DNA of 64,000 bases from Spiroplasma endosymbiont of Aspidapion aeneum (GCF_964031045.1 NZ_OZ034994.1:310001-374000), one strand, 5' to 3'. Shown: positions 22,280 to 34,743, counted from the first letter of the stretch. Notes: generated by a model from the letters alone, not told the origin. Program-made: numbers and translations.

Positions 22280-23593
22280 ATGACTAATAAAAATGTAAAT
22301 ATAATTGGAGGTGGACTTGCTGGTTGTGAAATTGCATGATTTTTAGCAAATAACGGTGTTATGGTTAATCTTTTTGAATCAAAAAAAATTAAAAAAAATG
22401 AAATTCAAAAATCAGATCTTTTAGCAGAATTGGTATGTTCTAATAGTTTAAGAAGTTTATCAAAGCTTAATGCGGCTGGAATATTGAAAGAGGAAATGAA
22501 ACTCTTAAATTCATTGATTATAAAGGCAGCAGAACAAGCTAAAATTGTAAGTGATGATGCATTAAGTGTTGATCGTTTTATGTTCTCATCTTTTATAGAA
22601 AATACAATTATAAATCATCCAAATATCTCCTATAATAATGAGGAAATAACTAAATTAAACAATGATGAGATTAATATAATCGCAACCGGACCTTTAACTA
22701 GCGAGAAATTAAAAAGTTGAATAAAGCAAAACATTACCCAAGATGACATGTTTTTTTATGATGCTTCTAGTCCTATTGTTGAAAAAGACTCAATAGATTT
22801 TAGTAAAACATATTGACAAAACCGACATAAAAATGATGGCAAATATTTATGCGTAGGTTTAGACGAAAAACAATTTGAAGATTTTTACAAAGAACTTATT
22901 AATGCAAAAAAAACAAAATTAAATGAAATTGATAAAAATAACTTTTTTAAGGGTTGTCAGCCAATTGAAGAATTAGCGACAAAGTCTAAAAAATTACTTA
23001 TCAATGGACCACTTTCTCCAAATAATTTGAATAATAATGATATTAATTATACAGCTGTTGTTCAGTTAAGGCAAGACGACAGTCTTGGCAATTTATTTAG
23101 TTTTGTTGGTTTTCAAACTAATCTTAAATGAGGTGAGCAAGATCGAGTATTAAAAACATTACCTGGAATGAAAAATATAAAGATTGTGAGATATGGTGTT
23201 CTTCATAAAAACTATTATTTAAACAGTCCCAAGGTTATCAATTTTAATCAACAATCAAAAGTTAATAATAATTTATTTTTTTCAGGACAAATAACTGGAG
23301 TTGAAGGTTACATTGAATCTGCTAGTAGTGGAATTTGGACTGGTATTTGTGTTTTAGCATATTTAAGAAATATAACACTAAGACCATTATCTAGAAGAAG
23401 TATGATTGGTGCACTAAACTATTATATTACAAATCCTCGTCATGAAAATCTAAAACCCATGAAAGCAAACCTGGGAATTCTTGACCAAAAAAATAAAAAT
23501 ACAAAAAGTGAATTTTACTCTTTTGACCAATCTCAACAAGAAATAAAGACATTAATTAACTATTTAAGACATTGTATGATTGAGAGCACTTAA
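22280..23593 (+). CDS. trmFO: tRNA m5U54 methyltransferase (folate-dependent)
   Basis: 437 aa with code 4, normal length. FAD- and methylene-tetrahydrofolate-dependent enzyme that makes ribothymidine at tRNA position 54. The N terminus [20 protein letters not shown] is the FAD dinucleotide fold. Other family motifs are [12 protein letters not shown] (residues about 49-60), [13 protein letters not shown], and the C-terminal [21 protein letters not shown] 22280 lacks a strong ribosome site. It is followed 7 nt later by ung. Confidence 0.95.
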
Positions 23594-23600
23594 GATAAAA

Positions 23601-24251
23601 ATGAAGAAAAGCTGAGATATTTTTTTTAAAGAGTCTAAAATAAATAATGATATTAATATTTTAATTAACAAAATATACAATCAAAATATTAAAGTTTTCC
23701 CACCAAAGGATAATTTATTTAATATTTTTAATTTAGTAGAAGATGGGGATGTTAAAGTTGTAATTATTGGTCAAGACCCATATCATAGAAAAGACCAAGC
23801 AAATGGTATAGCTTTTAGTGTAAATAATAATATTAAAACTCCACCTAGCCTACAAAATATATTTAAAGAATTAGATAATGATTTAAATATCAACCATTTT
23901 AAAAATAATGATTTAAGTGAATGGGTTAGACAAGGTGTTTTATTAATTAATACAGTTTGAACTGTTAATAAAAACCAACCAAATAGTTGTAAAAATATGG
24001 GTTGAGAAAATATAACAAAAAAAATTCTTTTACACTTATTTGAAATAAATAAAAATATTATTTTTTGTCTTTGGGGAAAATATGCAAAAAATGTATTTGA
24101 CCAACTAAATATTTATTCAAATAATCTTATCGTTTCTGGCCATCCTTCACCATTTAGTTATTATAAATATTTTAAAGATAGTAAGCCATTTTCAAAGATA
24201 AATAGTTTACTTTTAGAACTTAAAAAAATACCAATCTTTTGAGAAAAATAG
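23601..24251 (+). CDS. ung: Uracil-DNA glycosylase
   Basis: 216 aa with code 4. Removes uracil from DNA. Family-1 motifs are present: catalytic Asp59 in IIGQDPYH and the DNA-intercalating/His motif SGHPSPFS near residue 185. It also has LLINTVWTV matching LLLNxxLTV with W as TGA. The gene begins 7 nt after trmFO and is probably co-transcribed with it. Slightly short at both ends, as is usual in Mollicutes. Confidence 0.95.
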
Positions 24252-24597
24252 CTTATATGAAAAATCAATATTTATAGTTATAAGATAAATATCAGATTCA
24301 TTTTAAGAGTTCTTTTTTCAATTGAAATAGATAATGTCATGTGTAAATTATTTTAGAAAAATCTGCGATATAATTTTATATAAAATAGAATTATGAAATA
24401 TATTTTATTTATTCTACAGATCACAAAATTTGCATAGTGTTTTACAAGTGTTAAAAAAAATTAAGTTACACATTTAAAACAAATAAATCAAAGGTACCTT
24501 AGAAAGAGTAAATAATATTATAATTTAGTATAAATAAATATTTGATGTCATAATTTTATCTAAAATAAATATTATAATTTTTTATAAGAGTATTCAT
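24252..24597. other. Intergenic, no gene seen
   Basis: About 346 AT-rich bases with stops in all frames; no RNA or repeat recognised. Confidence 0.5.
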
Positions 24598-25303
24598 TGA
24601 TTCAATCTCACATTGACTTTCAACCTATAAAACAACAAATCCTAGCAAATCCACAAATTGTTAACGGTCAAACTAAATATGAACTAAGACCAGATTTCTT
24701 TGTAACCAAAGAACAATTAAATGTGTATTTACCTTTTTTAGGGGCACTTGATGGAAAAATAAAATTTTTTTAATCTGATGATAATCTTTTATCAGATTAT
24801 GAAGGAAAAATACTTTCCGAAACTCGCCAAGAAGCCTTAGAAAAATCCTTTGTAAATTCTAATCTTTCACTTAAAAAAAGATATATTGCCTATGATGTTT
24901 TTGGCAATAGTATAACATCGAGTATAAGGGAAGATGATGTAATCTTAAAACTTCAAAATAAAATTAATATTGAGTCTAAAATGATAAGTGATAATGAATT
25001 TAAATCATGAAATAAAAACTTCAAAAAAGATTATAAAAGTATTATTAGTGATGGGAGATATGTTGTCTATAAAATTGGGTTGTTAATAATAATGGCAAGG
25101 ATATATATTATGCATCATATGAGCAAGCTCTTAAGTCTGTAAAAAATAATTTTAGAGCAAGTAACATTGCTTTTGATTCAGAAGTACAAACATGTTTGTA
25201 CAATTATATTGATAAAAACAATAAACTTGTACCAATCATATTTTTTAACTATGATATAGATCAAGCAATTGCAAAAATAAAAGAATATAATAATACAATA
25301 TAA
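24598..25303 (+). pseudogene. Decayed copy of the C-terminal part of the protein at 26643-28784
   Basis: Conceptual translation matches the last third of the minus-strand gene: YELRPDFF versus YEIRPDFF, EALEKSFVNSNLSLKKRY versus EALEKSFVNANISLKKRY, and YNYIDKNNK in both. There is no start region. It has an in-frame TAA near 24771 and a frameshift near 25080, after which the frame resumes to TAA 25301-25303. It is on the opposite strand to the intact gene, so it arose by an inverted duplication or insertion. Confidence 0.85.
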
Positions 25304-25312
25304 AAATAAATA

Positions 25313-25342
25313 AAAAATCATTTCCATATGGAAATGATTTTT
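25313..25342. terminator. Bidirectional terminator
   Basis: Perfect palindrome with half AAAAATCATTTCCAT, A-run on the left and T-run on the right, directly after the pseudogene. It could still end transcription from either side. Confidence 0.75.
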
Positions 25343-25485
25343 AGTATGAATAAGGCACATTATTATGTAAATTTAATTATGTATAATAATTTGCAACATG
25401 TTTAATTTCAATGAAATATGAAGTAAATCAAGGTTTTCATCATTAATTTTCCTTGTAAAAGAAAATATTTAGCTATAATTTTGTC

Positions 25486-26262
25486 TTAAGTAGTTTTAAA
25501 TGTTAGGTCAACTTTTCCAGTAAAGGCGCAAATTTCACCATCGGAATTTGATCCATCATTAGCAGTTATAGTAAATCCTGCCTCTTTTTTATTTGTAATT
25601 GTAACTGATTCACTATCTAAATTTAAATCCTTGTTGTTCTCATCTATATTTGATATAATCTGGTCATCTCCCATATCCTTAGAATAAGTAATAGTCAATT
25701 GTGTAGTTTTTACCACGTCACTAAGTTTAAGTTTTGGAACTTTTTTATACCAATCGGCTATTGATTTAATAGTGTTCGTATGATTTGTTAGATAATCATC
25801 GAAACCGAATTTATGATATGGACTAGTAATTGTGCTTATGTGTGACCCATCTGCATAATTAAATCCATCACCTTTGTCATTCGTTAAATGAAAATATAAA
25901 TAACCAATCGCTGTTGCGGCATCCTCAAGAACAATAAACTTTTGATAATCATTGTTAGATTTTATAAATTCTTTTGTATCATTATTAAGTGAATCAACCT
26001 TCGGTTCAAGACTAATTTTTGGGTTATCTTTATTAGCCTGCATAATAGCTTTATAAGCTGCATCACTTATATTTTTGATTGTTTCTTTTTTTGAGGCCAA
26101 TAATGCTTTTAGGTCATCAACAGATTTTGGATATTCCTTTGGTAATAAAGCCAATATATCTGAATCATCAGCTTTAGGACTATTATCACCACAAGAAATA
26201 ACATTTGCACTTGTAGAACAAACTAACCCCATTGCTCCTAGTATTCCTAATAATTTTTTCAT
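25486..26262 (-). CDS. Lipoprotein, Entomoplasmatales type
   Basis: 258 aa. Signal MKKLLGILGAMGLVCSTSAN ends in the lipobox VISC with Cys24, so it is lipid-anchored outside the membrane. The segment AIGYLYFHLTND (about 114-125) and IADWYKKVP (about 166-174) correspond to ALGYFYYIMSNN and INDWVNNYP in the lipoprotein at 31702, so the two are paralogues. A C-terminal Thr/Ser/Asp beta-rich domain (about 180-258) is extra here. GGAG-containing ribosome site just upstream of ATG 26262. Function unknown. Confidence 0.85.
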   Translation of the reverse strand: MKKLLGILGAMGLVCSTSANVISCGDNSPKADDSDILALLPKEYPKSVDDLKALLASKKETIKNISDAAYKAIMQANKDNPKISLEPKVDSLNNDTKEFIKSNNDYQKFIVLEDAATAIGYLYFHLTNDKGDGFNYADGSHISTITSPYHKFGFDDYLTNHTNTIKSIADWYKKVPKLKLSDVVKTTQLTITYSKDMGDDQIISNIDENNKDLNLDSESVTITNKKEAGFTITANDGSNSDGEICAFTGKVDLTFKTT

Positions 26263-26642
26263 ATTTATTACTCCTTTGTTTTTATTGAGAAAAAATATCG
26301 TTAATTAAATTATAGATATTTTTCTCACAGATATATTATATCATAATATTTTGCAATGTCTACTAATAAAGCCTTTTGAGGAAAATAATTTTTTATATAA
26401 TAACATATTTTTTAATAAATTTTTGCTGTTTTGTGATGTTATTAACAATGAAAAATATCTAACTACAAGTGTTAGAACGCTAACAATCAATTGTAAAAAA
26501 ATGATAATAGGCAAAATAATTTAAACTATTTTTAACATATTTATTATCAAGTTGTTATAATATTGTTTTATAAAAAACTGGAGGTTTTACCCTCCAGCAT
26601 GCTTAGTTTTCCTATACTTTATAAAAATTTCTACAATATTTA
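26263..26642. other. Intergenic between two minus-strand genes
   Basis: 380 bases. The only structured part is at 26572-26619: a hairpin plus a sequence resembling the IS terminus (minus strand AGTATAGGAAAACTAAGC). The rest is AT-rich and empty. Confidence 0.5.
26572..26597 (-). terminator. Terminator of the large exported protein pair
   Basis: On the minus strand CTGGAGG-GTAAAA-CCTCCAG is followed by six T, a GC-rich stem with a classic U-tract, about 45 nt after the stop at 26643. The sequence just before it resembles an IS end, so the terminator may be IS-derived. Confidence 0.85.
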
Positions 26643-28784
26643 TTATTGTTCTTTATTATACTTTTTAATTTGATTAATTGCCCCGTCAATATCGTTATTA
26701 TAATAAATTATTGCTACTTGCTTGTTATTTTTATCAATATAGTTATATAAAAAAGTTTCTGTTTCGGAATCAAAAACAGTGTTTTCAATTCTTAAAGAAC
26801 TTTTAAAGGCTTTTAATGCTAATTCAAAGGATGGATAATATAAGTAATTATCTTGTTTACATGGGTCTTGAATTCTATAGATAACATATATTCCATCAGA
26901 AATTATACTACTAAAATCTTTTTTATAATTTAGATTTCAAGAATTATATTCTTTATCGCTAACCATTCTAGATTCAATACTTAAATTGTTTTGTAAACGT
27001 CTGACAGCATCATCTTCACTTACTCCCGATGTTATGCTATTGCCAAAAACATCATAGGCAATATATCTTTTTTTAAGTGATATATTTGCATTTACAAATG
27101 ATTTTTCCAAAGCTTCTTGTTGTGTATTTGATAATAATATACACTCTTGGTCAGAAAACTTATTATTATTAGATTCAAAATATTTTACTCGATTCTCCAT
27201 TGAATCTATTAGTGGTAAGAATATATTAAGATCATCTTCTGTTGCAAAAAAATCAGGTCTTATTTCATATTTTTTAACTCCATTTATTAAATGTGGGTTC
27301 CTCAATAATTGAGCTTTTTTATCTTTAAATTCTAACATTGCTTGAATTAGTGAATATTTTTTCCCAATGCCTTCGTTAAGAGCGAATAATTTATCTTTTA
27401 GAACTGTACCATCATTATTTTTTATATACTTTTCTTGTAGAAGATCATTATATTCAACTTCTTTATTATTTCAGTCAATATTATCATTTTTACCATATGA
27501 AAAATTGGTTAAAATTTTGTCAAAATAATTATCAAATCATATATTATAAATTTGGTCTTTTTCATCAATAGTTAATTCATCTTTTGTATATCTACCTGGT
27601 AAATATTTAATTGGAGTAAGATAATCTTTTGACCCATTATCATTATAAATAAATGGAGTAATCGATGCCTCTGTTTCAAATGTATATTTGAAATCATCAG
27701 TTGAAGTATAATTACTTCAATCCTTCACTCCTAATTCTGACGCTCATAATTCTAATGTTACATCTTGCTTTTCACCATTATTATCCAAAATTTCCATTTT
27801 TCTGGTTCAATAATTTCTTTTTTTCAAACAATGATTTTCCATATTATCCTGGTTTCACAATTTTTTACATTTAAAATCGTTCAACATTTCCTCATCACTT
27901 TTATATTTATTTGCAAATTTTAATTTAAACGGAGAACCCTCTTTATATGTCTCTTCTTTTTGATTGTCGTATTTAACTCTTAATTCATGACTTCCATGAC
28001 AATTTATTGTAAGTACATTTGTGGAAGTAAAATCAATAGCATTTTTATAATAATTAGAAATAAAATCATCCTTTAATTGTGGTGAATCACGCAATTTATC
28101 GTGAATATCTTTTGCATTACCTCAAAGATTAATATTAGTACTTAGTGGTTGACCTGAGTAATTTTTATTGATATTAACATAATAGCCATCTTCAAATCTA
28201 TTTAATAACTGAGAAATATCTTTTGTATTAAAAGCGTTATAGTATCTATCCTTGTAAAGATAAAAGATTGAACTTTGAATATTTAATTTATCTTTTTGAG
28301 AAATCTTGGCCTCTTCTGGACTAGCATATCAATCAATATTATCATAACTGTATCTATCCTTTACCAAACCTTCATTTGTATACGTATTTAATGCATCATT
28401 TGCAGACATTGCAATATTTCCAAAAGCATCTCTAAAAACCTGATGTGCTTTATTTATATTAGTATCATATATTTTATTTGGGTCTAAGGTCTGATTTTCA
28501 TAGTCCTTAACAATTTTACTAGGGTTTGATGTGGTTGTTACTTGTGATATTAATGATTTTTTTGCTAAATAACCATCAAATTCATCTTCAGAATAAAATT
28601 TTTGATTGTCATATTCAGTATAAAAGGATGACCCTAAATTTTTTGAATTTAACCTTATATCATCATATAAGTTCTGATAATAATCAGTATTTTTATCATT
28701 TTGTGTTATATTTATAGCTGTTGTTGAAGCTGTTGTAACACCAATTGACATTGCTGTTGTTATCGATAGGTATGTTTTAAGCAT
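26643..28784 (-). CDS. Large exported modular protein 1, unknown
   Basis: 713 aa with code 4. The N terminus MLKTYLSITTAMSIGVTTAS is a signal or anchor. The body repeats a module with the pattern (Y/F)-x-D-x-(F/Y)-G-N/x followed about 8 residues later by acidic-Asp-Ala and a helix: FRDAFGNIAMSANDALNTY (about 110-130) and AYDVFGNSITSGVSEDDAV (near the C terminus). A second motif type is EYDNQKFYSEDEFDGYL. The start codon 28784 has AAAGGAG, which lies inside the end of the upstream gene; the two overlap by 8 nt. Same module as in the upstream protein. Function unknown; surface or secreted role inferred. Confidence 0.8.
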
Positions 28785-31542
28785 ATTTCTTGTCTCCTTT
28801 ATTATCACATCATTGCTTATAAATTTTTTCAGCTAAGTTGAGAATATATCTATCAAAATCATTTTTATTATAAAATTTTTTATCATTGATATTATATTCA
28901 AATAATTGATTATCAGTATTCACAACTTTATAATCAACATGGTTTTTTAAATAATTAAAAGCTTGCAAACGTGATGTAAAATATAAATATTTTCCATAAT
29001 AATCAAGTCTATATATTGTATATGATTGGTCATCTAACCTTGTTAATTGTCCGTAAATCATTGTTGTATATAATTGCGATGATAATACATTTTTATTTTT
29101 GATTAATTGGTTATTAACAATAAAATTTTCTACATCTTGTTTCTTTTCAAAATAAAATTTTTTATCATTTTCTGTTTTATATGTATAAAATTTTTTATAG
29201 TTATCCAGTTTATCAACATTTTTATTTAAACTAGCTATAGCGCTTTCTTTCTCTTCAAAATAATTTCCAAAACCATCGAGATAAAAAGTTTTCTTTGTAT
29301 TTTCGTAGTATTTATTAAACAATTTATCAACAAAATTTTCTTTTGCTTCATTAAACGCTTTTTGGTATTTAGCAGATGTTATCCCATTACTATCGTAATC
29401 TGTCTTAATTTTATCAAGATTAATAATAAACTCAGAATTGTCTAAATTTGATACAAATATTTTTTTTGTGATAAAATATTTTTCAGGATTTTGGTACATA
29501 TCAATTCTTAAATCATTTATTGCTTGTTCTTTATTAAAATAATAACAGTCATTAAACTGATAAACATCCGCATTCTTTCCTTCTGGTGAGTATTGAACAG
29601 GTGCGGTTGTTAATTCATAAACGTGTGTTTTTATATCAGGTTTTGTGATATCAAAATTTATTACAGGTATTTTAAGTACTGGAACAGTATAATAAATTGA
29701 TTGATTTTCATCGATCTTTGCTTCATATGTTTTTACCGATAAAAAACTTAATGAATTACCAAGACTTCATGCTTCACTAATTATTCCTAAAACTGATGGT
29801 GCCCCAATACTCAAATTCGTCTTTAGTTCATTATTTTTGAAACCCAATGCATCAAACAATTTATCTGATTGGTTTGATAGGGTATTTTTACATATTTGTT
29901 GATTTTCCCTTATTTTACCAGATACATCTTTATTATCTTGTTTTGGTCCTTTAGTGTATTCGTTAAGACCAGAACACATGCTTGCACCGTTTCCTATTAA
30001 ATCGAAAATATTATTAAGAACACCTTGTGCATTTTTTACAAAATTATTTAATTTTGATAGGGGATTGCTACTGCTATCGTTATAAAATTGATTTGTATTT
30101 AAGAATAAATTATACAAATCTTTAAATGAAACACTATCATCTAAAAGTATATTTGTGTTATTTGAAGGTTTAAAAAATTTATTTGAAAATTCTTTTTTAC
30201 TATCTATTACACCAATAATTATTTGTTTGAAAAGTTTTTCAAGTTCAGCTGGTTTTATGCTGTGATTTGGAAACATTTTCATTCTCTCTAATATTCTCTT
30301 CATTGATATCAAAAATTTATAAAAATTATTTAGTTTGGGGTCTTGAATACATGCTAATTGCTCGTTTGCTTTATTAATAATATCTTTACCTAGTTTAGAA
30401 ATATAATTATCTATTTGGCTAATAACACTATCATCAACGCTACTTTTAATTGTTTCTTTTACCTCACCTCAATATTTTAAAAAATCATAATTTTCATTAG
30501 ATTGTTCTGATTGTGTAAGAACATTATAGATAACACATCCACCAACTGCTTCAAGATATTTTGGGATTAAAAGGGCATTGATATCAAATGAACTTGATTC
30601 TTCGAAGTTAAGGCTTTCATTTAAATTTTGGGGTGTTTCTACATATTTTGGTCCTGAAAAATATCCCATTACATTTGTATTAATTTGGTCAATTCAATAT
30701 GTATTTAATTTAGCATCATCTGCTTTTTTTATATATTTGTCAGTTATTCCGTTATCAATATTTTTATATTGATTGAGAAACTCTGAATAATTATAATCAC
30801 TAAATTGATTCCCATTAACATCAAAGCCCTTTTTTATATTTTTTCTAATTCAGTTTTTTATTTCATCCTTTGTTTCTGCTAATGCACCTTGCATATAACA
30901 GGTTTGTGCTGACTCATTATTATTTTCTAATTCTTTTAGTTTTACATCTTTATAATATTGTTGCGCAGAATATATATTTTCAAATTCTTTGTCACAAGCC
31001 TTATATGTAATATTATAATTATTTTTATAGGTTTCTAACGCATCATTTTTATCTAAATAAGCACTTCCATTACTACCTTGATATACTTTTACATTACTAT
31101 CATTTTTATCTGTAATAACTAAATTAGATAGTTTTCCCGATGATTCTGTTATGTAGTTTATGGGGTTTTTAATTGTTGAAACCTCATCAATTTTAAACTT
31201 ATCAGCTAAGCCTTTATTTAATTGGTCTTGACTTTGATAATATTGACCTTGAAATAAGTATTGTGAGCTTTGATAATCATATTCTTTTTGTTTTGATTTA
31301 GACAAAGCATATTTTAATAAATCATCCTTATCTTTAAAGTTTGTATTATCGTACTTATAATAAAATTGTTCTGGCTGTTGAATATTGTTATGTTTTGTTG
31401 CCAGTACACAACCAGTTGCTATTGAACTAGAAATCGTTAATCCAGTTAATAATATTAATGTTATTTTTTTAAATTTACTCTTATTCTTATGTTTATCAAA
31501 CATATTAGTTAATAATTGTAAATATGAATTCTTTTTTTTCAC
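28777..31542 (-). CDS. Large exported modular protein 2, unknown
   Basis: 921 aa with code 4. Highly basic N terminus (residues 1-27), then a hydrophobic segment ILLTGLTISSSIATGC (about 29-45), possibly a lipobox or an uncleaved anchor. Outside it are modules such as YYKYDNTNFKDKDDLLKYAL (about 60-80), FYLDGFGNYFEEKESAIASL and YRLDYYGKYLYFTSRLQAF, the same type as in the downstream protein. A central helical region without modules spans about 250-600. GTG 31542 is preceded by AGGAGGG. Upstream DNA is shared with the divergent lipoprotein at 31702. Not recognised as a known toxin or protease. Confidence 0.8.
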
Positions 31543-31701
31543 TTTCCCTCCTTTTTTTCTAATATTTGTTATCTATTATCACCTCCTTAATAAAAATGTA
31601 TCATTAATTAATAAAAATGTAATAAAAAAAGGTAAAAAAATCGGTAAAAAAAAACTTTTTGATAAAATATGGTATATAGTATTATATAGGAGGATTTAAA
31701 T
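31543..31701. promoter_or_regulatory. Divergent promoter region of the surface-protein island
   Basis: 159 bases between two divergent surface genes. On the minus strand an AAGGAGGTGAT at about 31581-31593, a full anti-SD match, is not followed by ATG, GTG or TTG at usable distance. On the plus strand a TATAGT-type -10 near 31672-31680 precedes AGGAGG of the lipoprotein. Coordinated expression of both sides is likely but not shown. Confidence 0.45.
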
Positions 31702-32238
31702 ATGAAAAGAATATTAGCGCTATTGGGTGGAATTGGTTTGCTAATTTCATCATCTACAACAGTTATAAGCTGTGAAAATGATAATAATAACAAACCGAAT
31801 AAACCAGATGAAAATGTAGAAAAACCTTGGTTTAAGATGCCCGCTCAATATCCAAATAATAAGGATGATCTAAAAAATATTGGGATTGAGATTTCTAAAT
31901 CAGCTCAACCATTTTATGAGCGAAGTTTTAAAGCATATCATACAAAGCCGTGGTCACAAGAATGAGAAGATGAGTTTCGTTCAACCAATGAGGACTATTT
32001 AAAATTTCAAGTTTTTAATCAATTATATAATGCTTTAGGTTATTTTTATTATATTATGTCAAATAATAATAAGAATGTAGATGAAATTGATACTGTAGAA
32101 GGTAACGAACTAAGTTTTATATCAACAAATGATAAAGATTATTATGATAGTGAGTATAAATATTTCATTAATTTATCTAAAAAATATGAAAAATATTATG
32201 TTCAAATAAATGATTGAGTCAATAATTATCCAAAATAA
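31702..32238 (+). CDS. Lipoprotein, paralogue of the one at 25486
   Basis: 178 aa with code 4 (TGA 31963 and 32215). Signal MKRILALLGGIGLLISSSTT with lipobox VISC, Cys24, same length as its paralogues. An Asn/Lys/Pro-rich linker (25-45) precedes a helical domain with ALGYFYYIMSNN and INDWVNNYP matching the protein at 25486. AGGAGG at 31690-31695 serves ATG 31702. It lacks the C-terminal beta domain of the longer paralogue. Confidence 0.85.
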
Positions 32239-32832
32239 TACCATTATTTTGTTTATGATTGATAAAAAAAGCAATCTATGTTTATTGGGGGTGGATCAAA
32301 GCCTCCATTTTTTTATAAAAATAAAAATGTAATATAAGTTACTACTCCTCATTTATGATATCGCACCCTAATATTCCTATTATCAATAAGTGTTGATCTA
32401 TATCAAGGGTGATAGTTAAATAAATTTTCAAAAAATTTATTAATGGAAAATAAATAATCATTATCGACAAATAAAAACTAATTCATAAATTTATGAACAT
32501 ATAAACGATAAAACTTAAATTAACTAACAACACGATGTACTAAACATTTACTGATAAAAAGAGTTTTGACAATTTGTCAATATTAATCTTGAATACATTT
32601 TTTATAATTTAAAAACTATACGACGTAATAATTTAATCCTTTTCGATTATATAAATGATCTTAAAAATTTACTGCAAGTATTTATTATTTTATTTGATTT
32701 TTTATTTGGATTATTCTAATATAGAAATTTTTAAAAAATATAGTAATATCACTTCTAAAAATTAAACAATTTTAAACTAAATTTGATTACATAATAATTT
32801 TTAATTTTATTTATATTTTACTAGAAAAAATA
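32239..32832. other. Intergenic, weak terminator only
   Basis: 594 AT-rich bases. At 32287-32314 GGGGG / CCTCC with a 10-nt loop and seven T after it could terminate the lipoprotein transcript. The rest has stops in all frames. Confidence 0.5.
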
Positions 32833-34279
32833 ACTCTAAGTAGACCAGTTAATCTAATAACTATTCTACTTTCTTTCTAAATTATAATTTATTTCCTTTA
32901 TTCAATTTCAATTTTTAACAAATTTTTGGAAACAATTGTAAAAATGTTTCATATCTCTAAATATTCTACCGAATGATTTAAAAAACTTTTGTTTAATCCA
33001 ACCATTTAAGCTCTCTGTCGGAGAGTTGTGTTTAAAACCACTATTAGACATTGAGTGGAATATATTTTTTGAACTATCAACATAATCATAAATAGATTTA
33101 TTTGCAAACGCAGTTCCACGATCTATTTGAATAATTATTTTTTTATTTTCATTCTTAGCATAATTATTAATTTTTTTTATAACTTTTAAAACATTAGCAA
33201 AATTTTCTGTTGGCTGAAACGAACATGAAATAATATTCTTTTTAGCTCAACCATATGAAATTATCGCACATGTTTTTGTTATATTCTTTTTACCTTTTAA
33301 ATAGAATCTAAAATATGTACCATTAATCCCAATAACAATTGGGGTTTTATAGGTATTCTTGACACGGTCATCCCTAACATATTTATTGTGATTTGATGAA
33401 AAATAATTTTGTTTTTTTTGGTCTAGATACTGTTTTAAAAATATTTGGATTTTCTTTAGCAACTCTTCTTACCATTTTAATTGATACATTTTCACCTTTT
33501 TTGAGTAATATTTGGCTATGAATATCTTGAGCGCTGGTTACAATCCCCTTGTTTATTGCCTTAAATTCAAAAATATAATCTAGAGCTTTTGAATAACTAA
33601 TACTAACATAATTTGGTATAGAAGGAATATCCAAACATTTTTTATAGATTTCAATTGGGGATTTAAGATTTCATTTTACCTTAAATTTTTTATATGTGTT
33701 TTTTGTGATGGTAAAATATTTAATCAATTTATTTGTACCAATGCCGTACATTGCCTCAAAAATATAAATTTGAGAACTAGCATAATGTTTATATATTTTG
33801 GTTTTAAACTTCTAATTTGTCCTTCTTACTCATCCTCATCAAATTGATCATCATTGTTGCCGTGCAAGAAGGAATGGACTTTTTAAAACTTAAATTTCTC
33901 CTTTCATAAGTAATTTATCAATCAAATCATTTTCATGTTGTTTTTGCAATAATGCATTTTTTTCTTAAGTTCTTTGTTTTCTTTTATATTTGCCTTCAAT
34001 TCAGCTGCCATATATTCTTTTCTATTTTTTTTGCCATCTCATTCATTCCTTTACACTTATCAATACTTTTAGAATAACAAAATTTTTCATTTTTTTCTCA
34101 AATATATATTAATTGTGGACCAGAAACGATATTTAGTTCATTGGCTATTTTTCTAACATTTTCTCCTTTTTTAAATCTTTATAATGCTGTTTTTTACATT
34201 TTCACTATATCTCTTACCCATTCTAGTTCTCCTCTAATTCAAGAAAAGTTATTTTTTAAATTATTGGTCTACTTAGAGT
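32833..34279 (-). mobile_element. IS3-type element B1 (decayed)
   Basis: About 1.45 kb with terminal inverted repeats ACTCTAAGTAGACCARTAAT-like (left at 32833, right ending 34279). It encodes a distinct but related transposase to the elements at 34674 and 38793. Its right end abuts a fragment of another transposase gene, so it inserted into an older IS. No target duplication was found. Confidence 0.8.
32867..34221 (-). pseudogene. Transposase of element B1, several defects
   Basis: orfA begins at ATG 34221 (MGKRYSENVK) but meets a frameshift within about 17 codons. orfB has the DDE core: IIQIDRGTAFAN (second Asp) and SPTESLNGWIK (Glu). A frameshift near 33420 splits it, and the first catalytic Asp is replaced by Asn (IGINGT versus VGVDGT in the sister element). 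The element cannot move by itself. Confidence 0.8.
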
Positions 34280-34673
34280 CACTCATTCTGACAAATAATT
34301 TGTAATAAAGAGAACAAATATCAATTTTTCGACCTTGTAAATTATATAGAAAAACATAAGGATAAATTACTAAATGATCTTGATTATAGTAAGAAAAAAG
34401 AATTTATGTCATTTTATGCATATCTCAAAAATAACTTAGAAGGAATAAAAAATTATTATAAAGATTTTCAATCATCATCTTGTACAGAGCGACAAATTTC
34501 ATTTTTTATTAAATCTGCTCTCGGCTTTGGAAAAAAATCATTTTGTTATACTAATTTTTCAAATCTATTGAAAATAAGAGAATTAGTTTTTAATTGAGAT
34601 TTAATTCTTTCATTATTTCCTTTGAAAAGGAAGAAAGCGCATATGACTTATTGCAAAAATTACTGAAAATTAA
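34280..34673 (+). pseudogene. UPF0236/ISLre2-like transposase fragment
   Basis: Open frame of about 130 codons with TGA as Trp, without start or end, between the right end of IS B1 and the IS copy at 34674. The order SSSCTERQISFFIKSALG, then KKSFCYTNFSNLLKIREL, resembles the C-terminal part of ISLre2/UPF0236 transposases (Cys-x-Glu, then Ser and Arg positions, then a LRxL-type helix). Family call is tentative. Confidence 0.5.
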
Positions 34674-34743
34674 AGGAAAATAAGGCTTTTTGCATCAGTG
34701 TAATTGATATTTCAATTGAATTATAACATTTAAACATACAAAT

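Noticed and set aside
31581-31593. Strong Shine-Dalgarno AAGGAGGTGAT on the minus strand that could mark another mini-peptide gene
   Set aside because: No ATG, GTG or TTG at usable spacing; the only GTG overlaps the site itself and gives a few codons.
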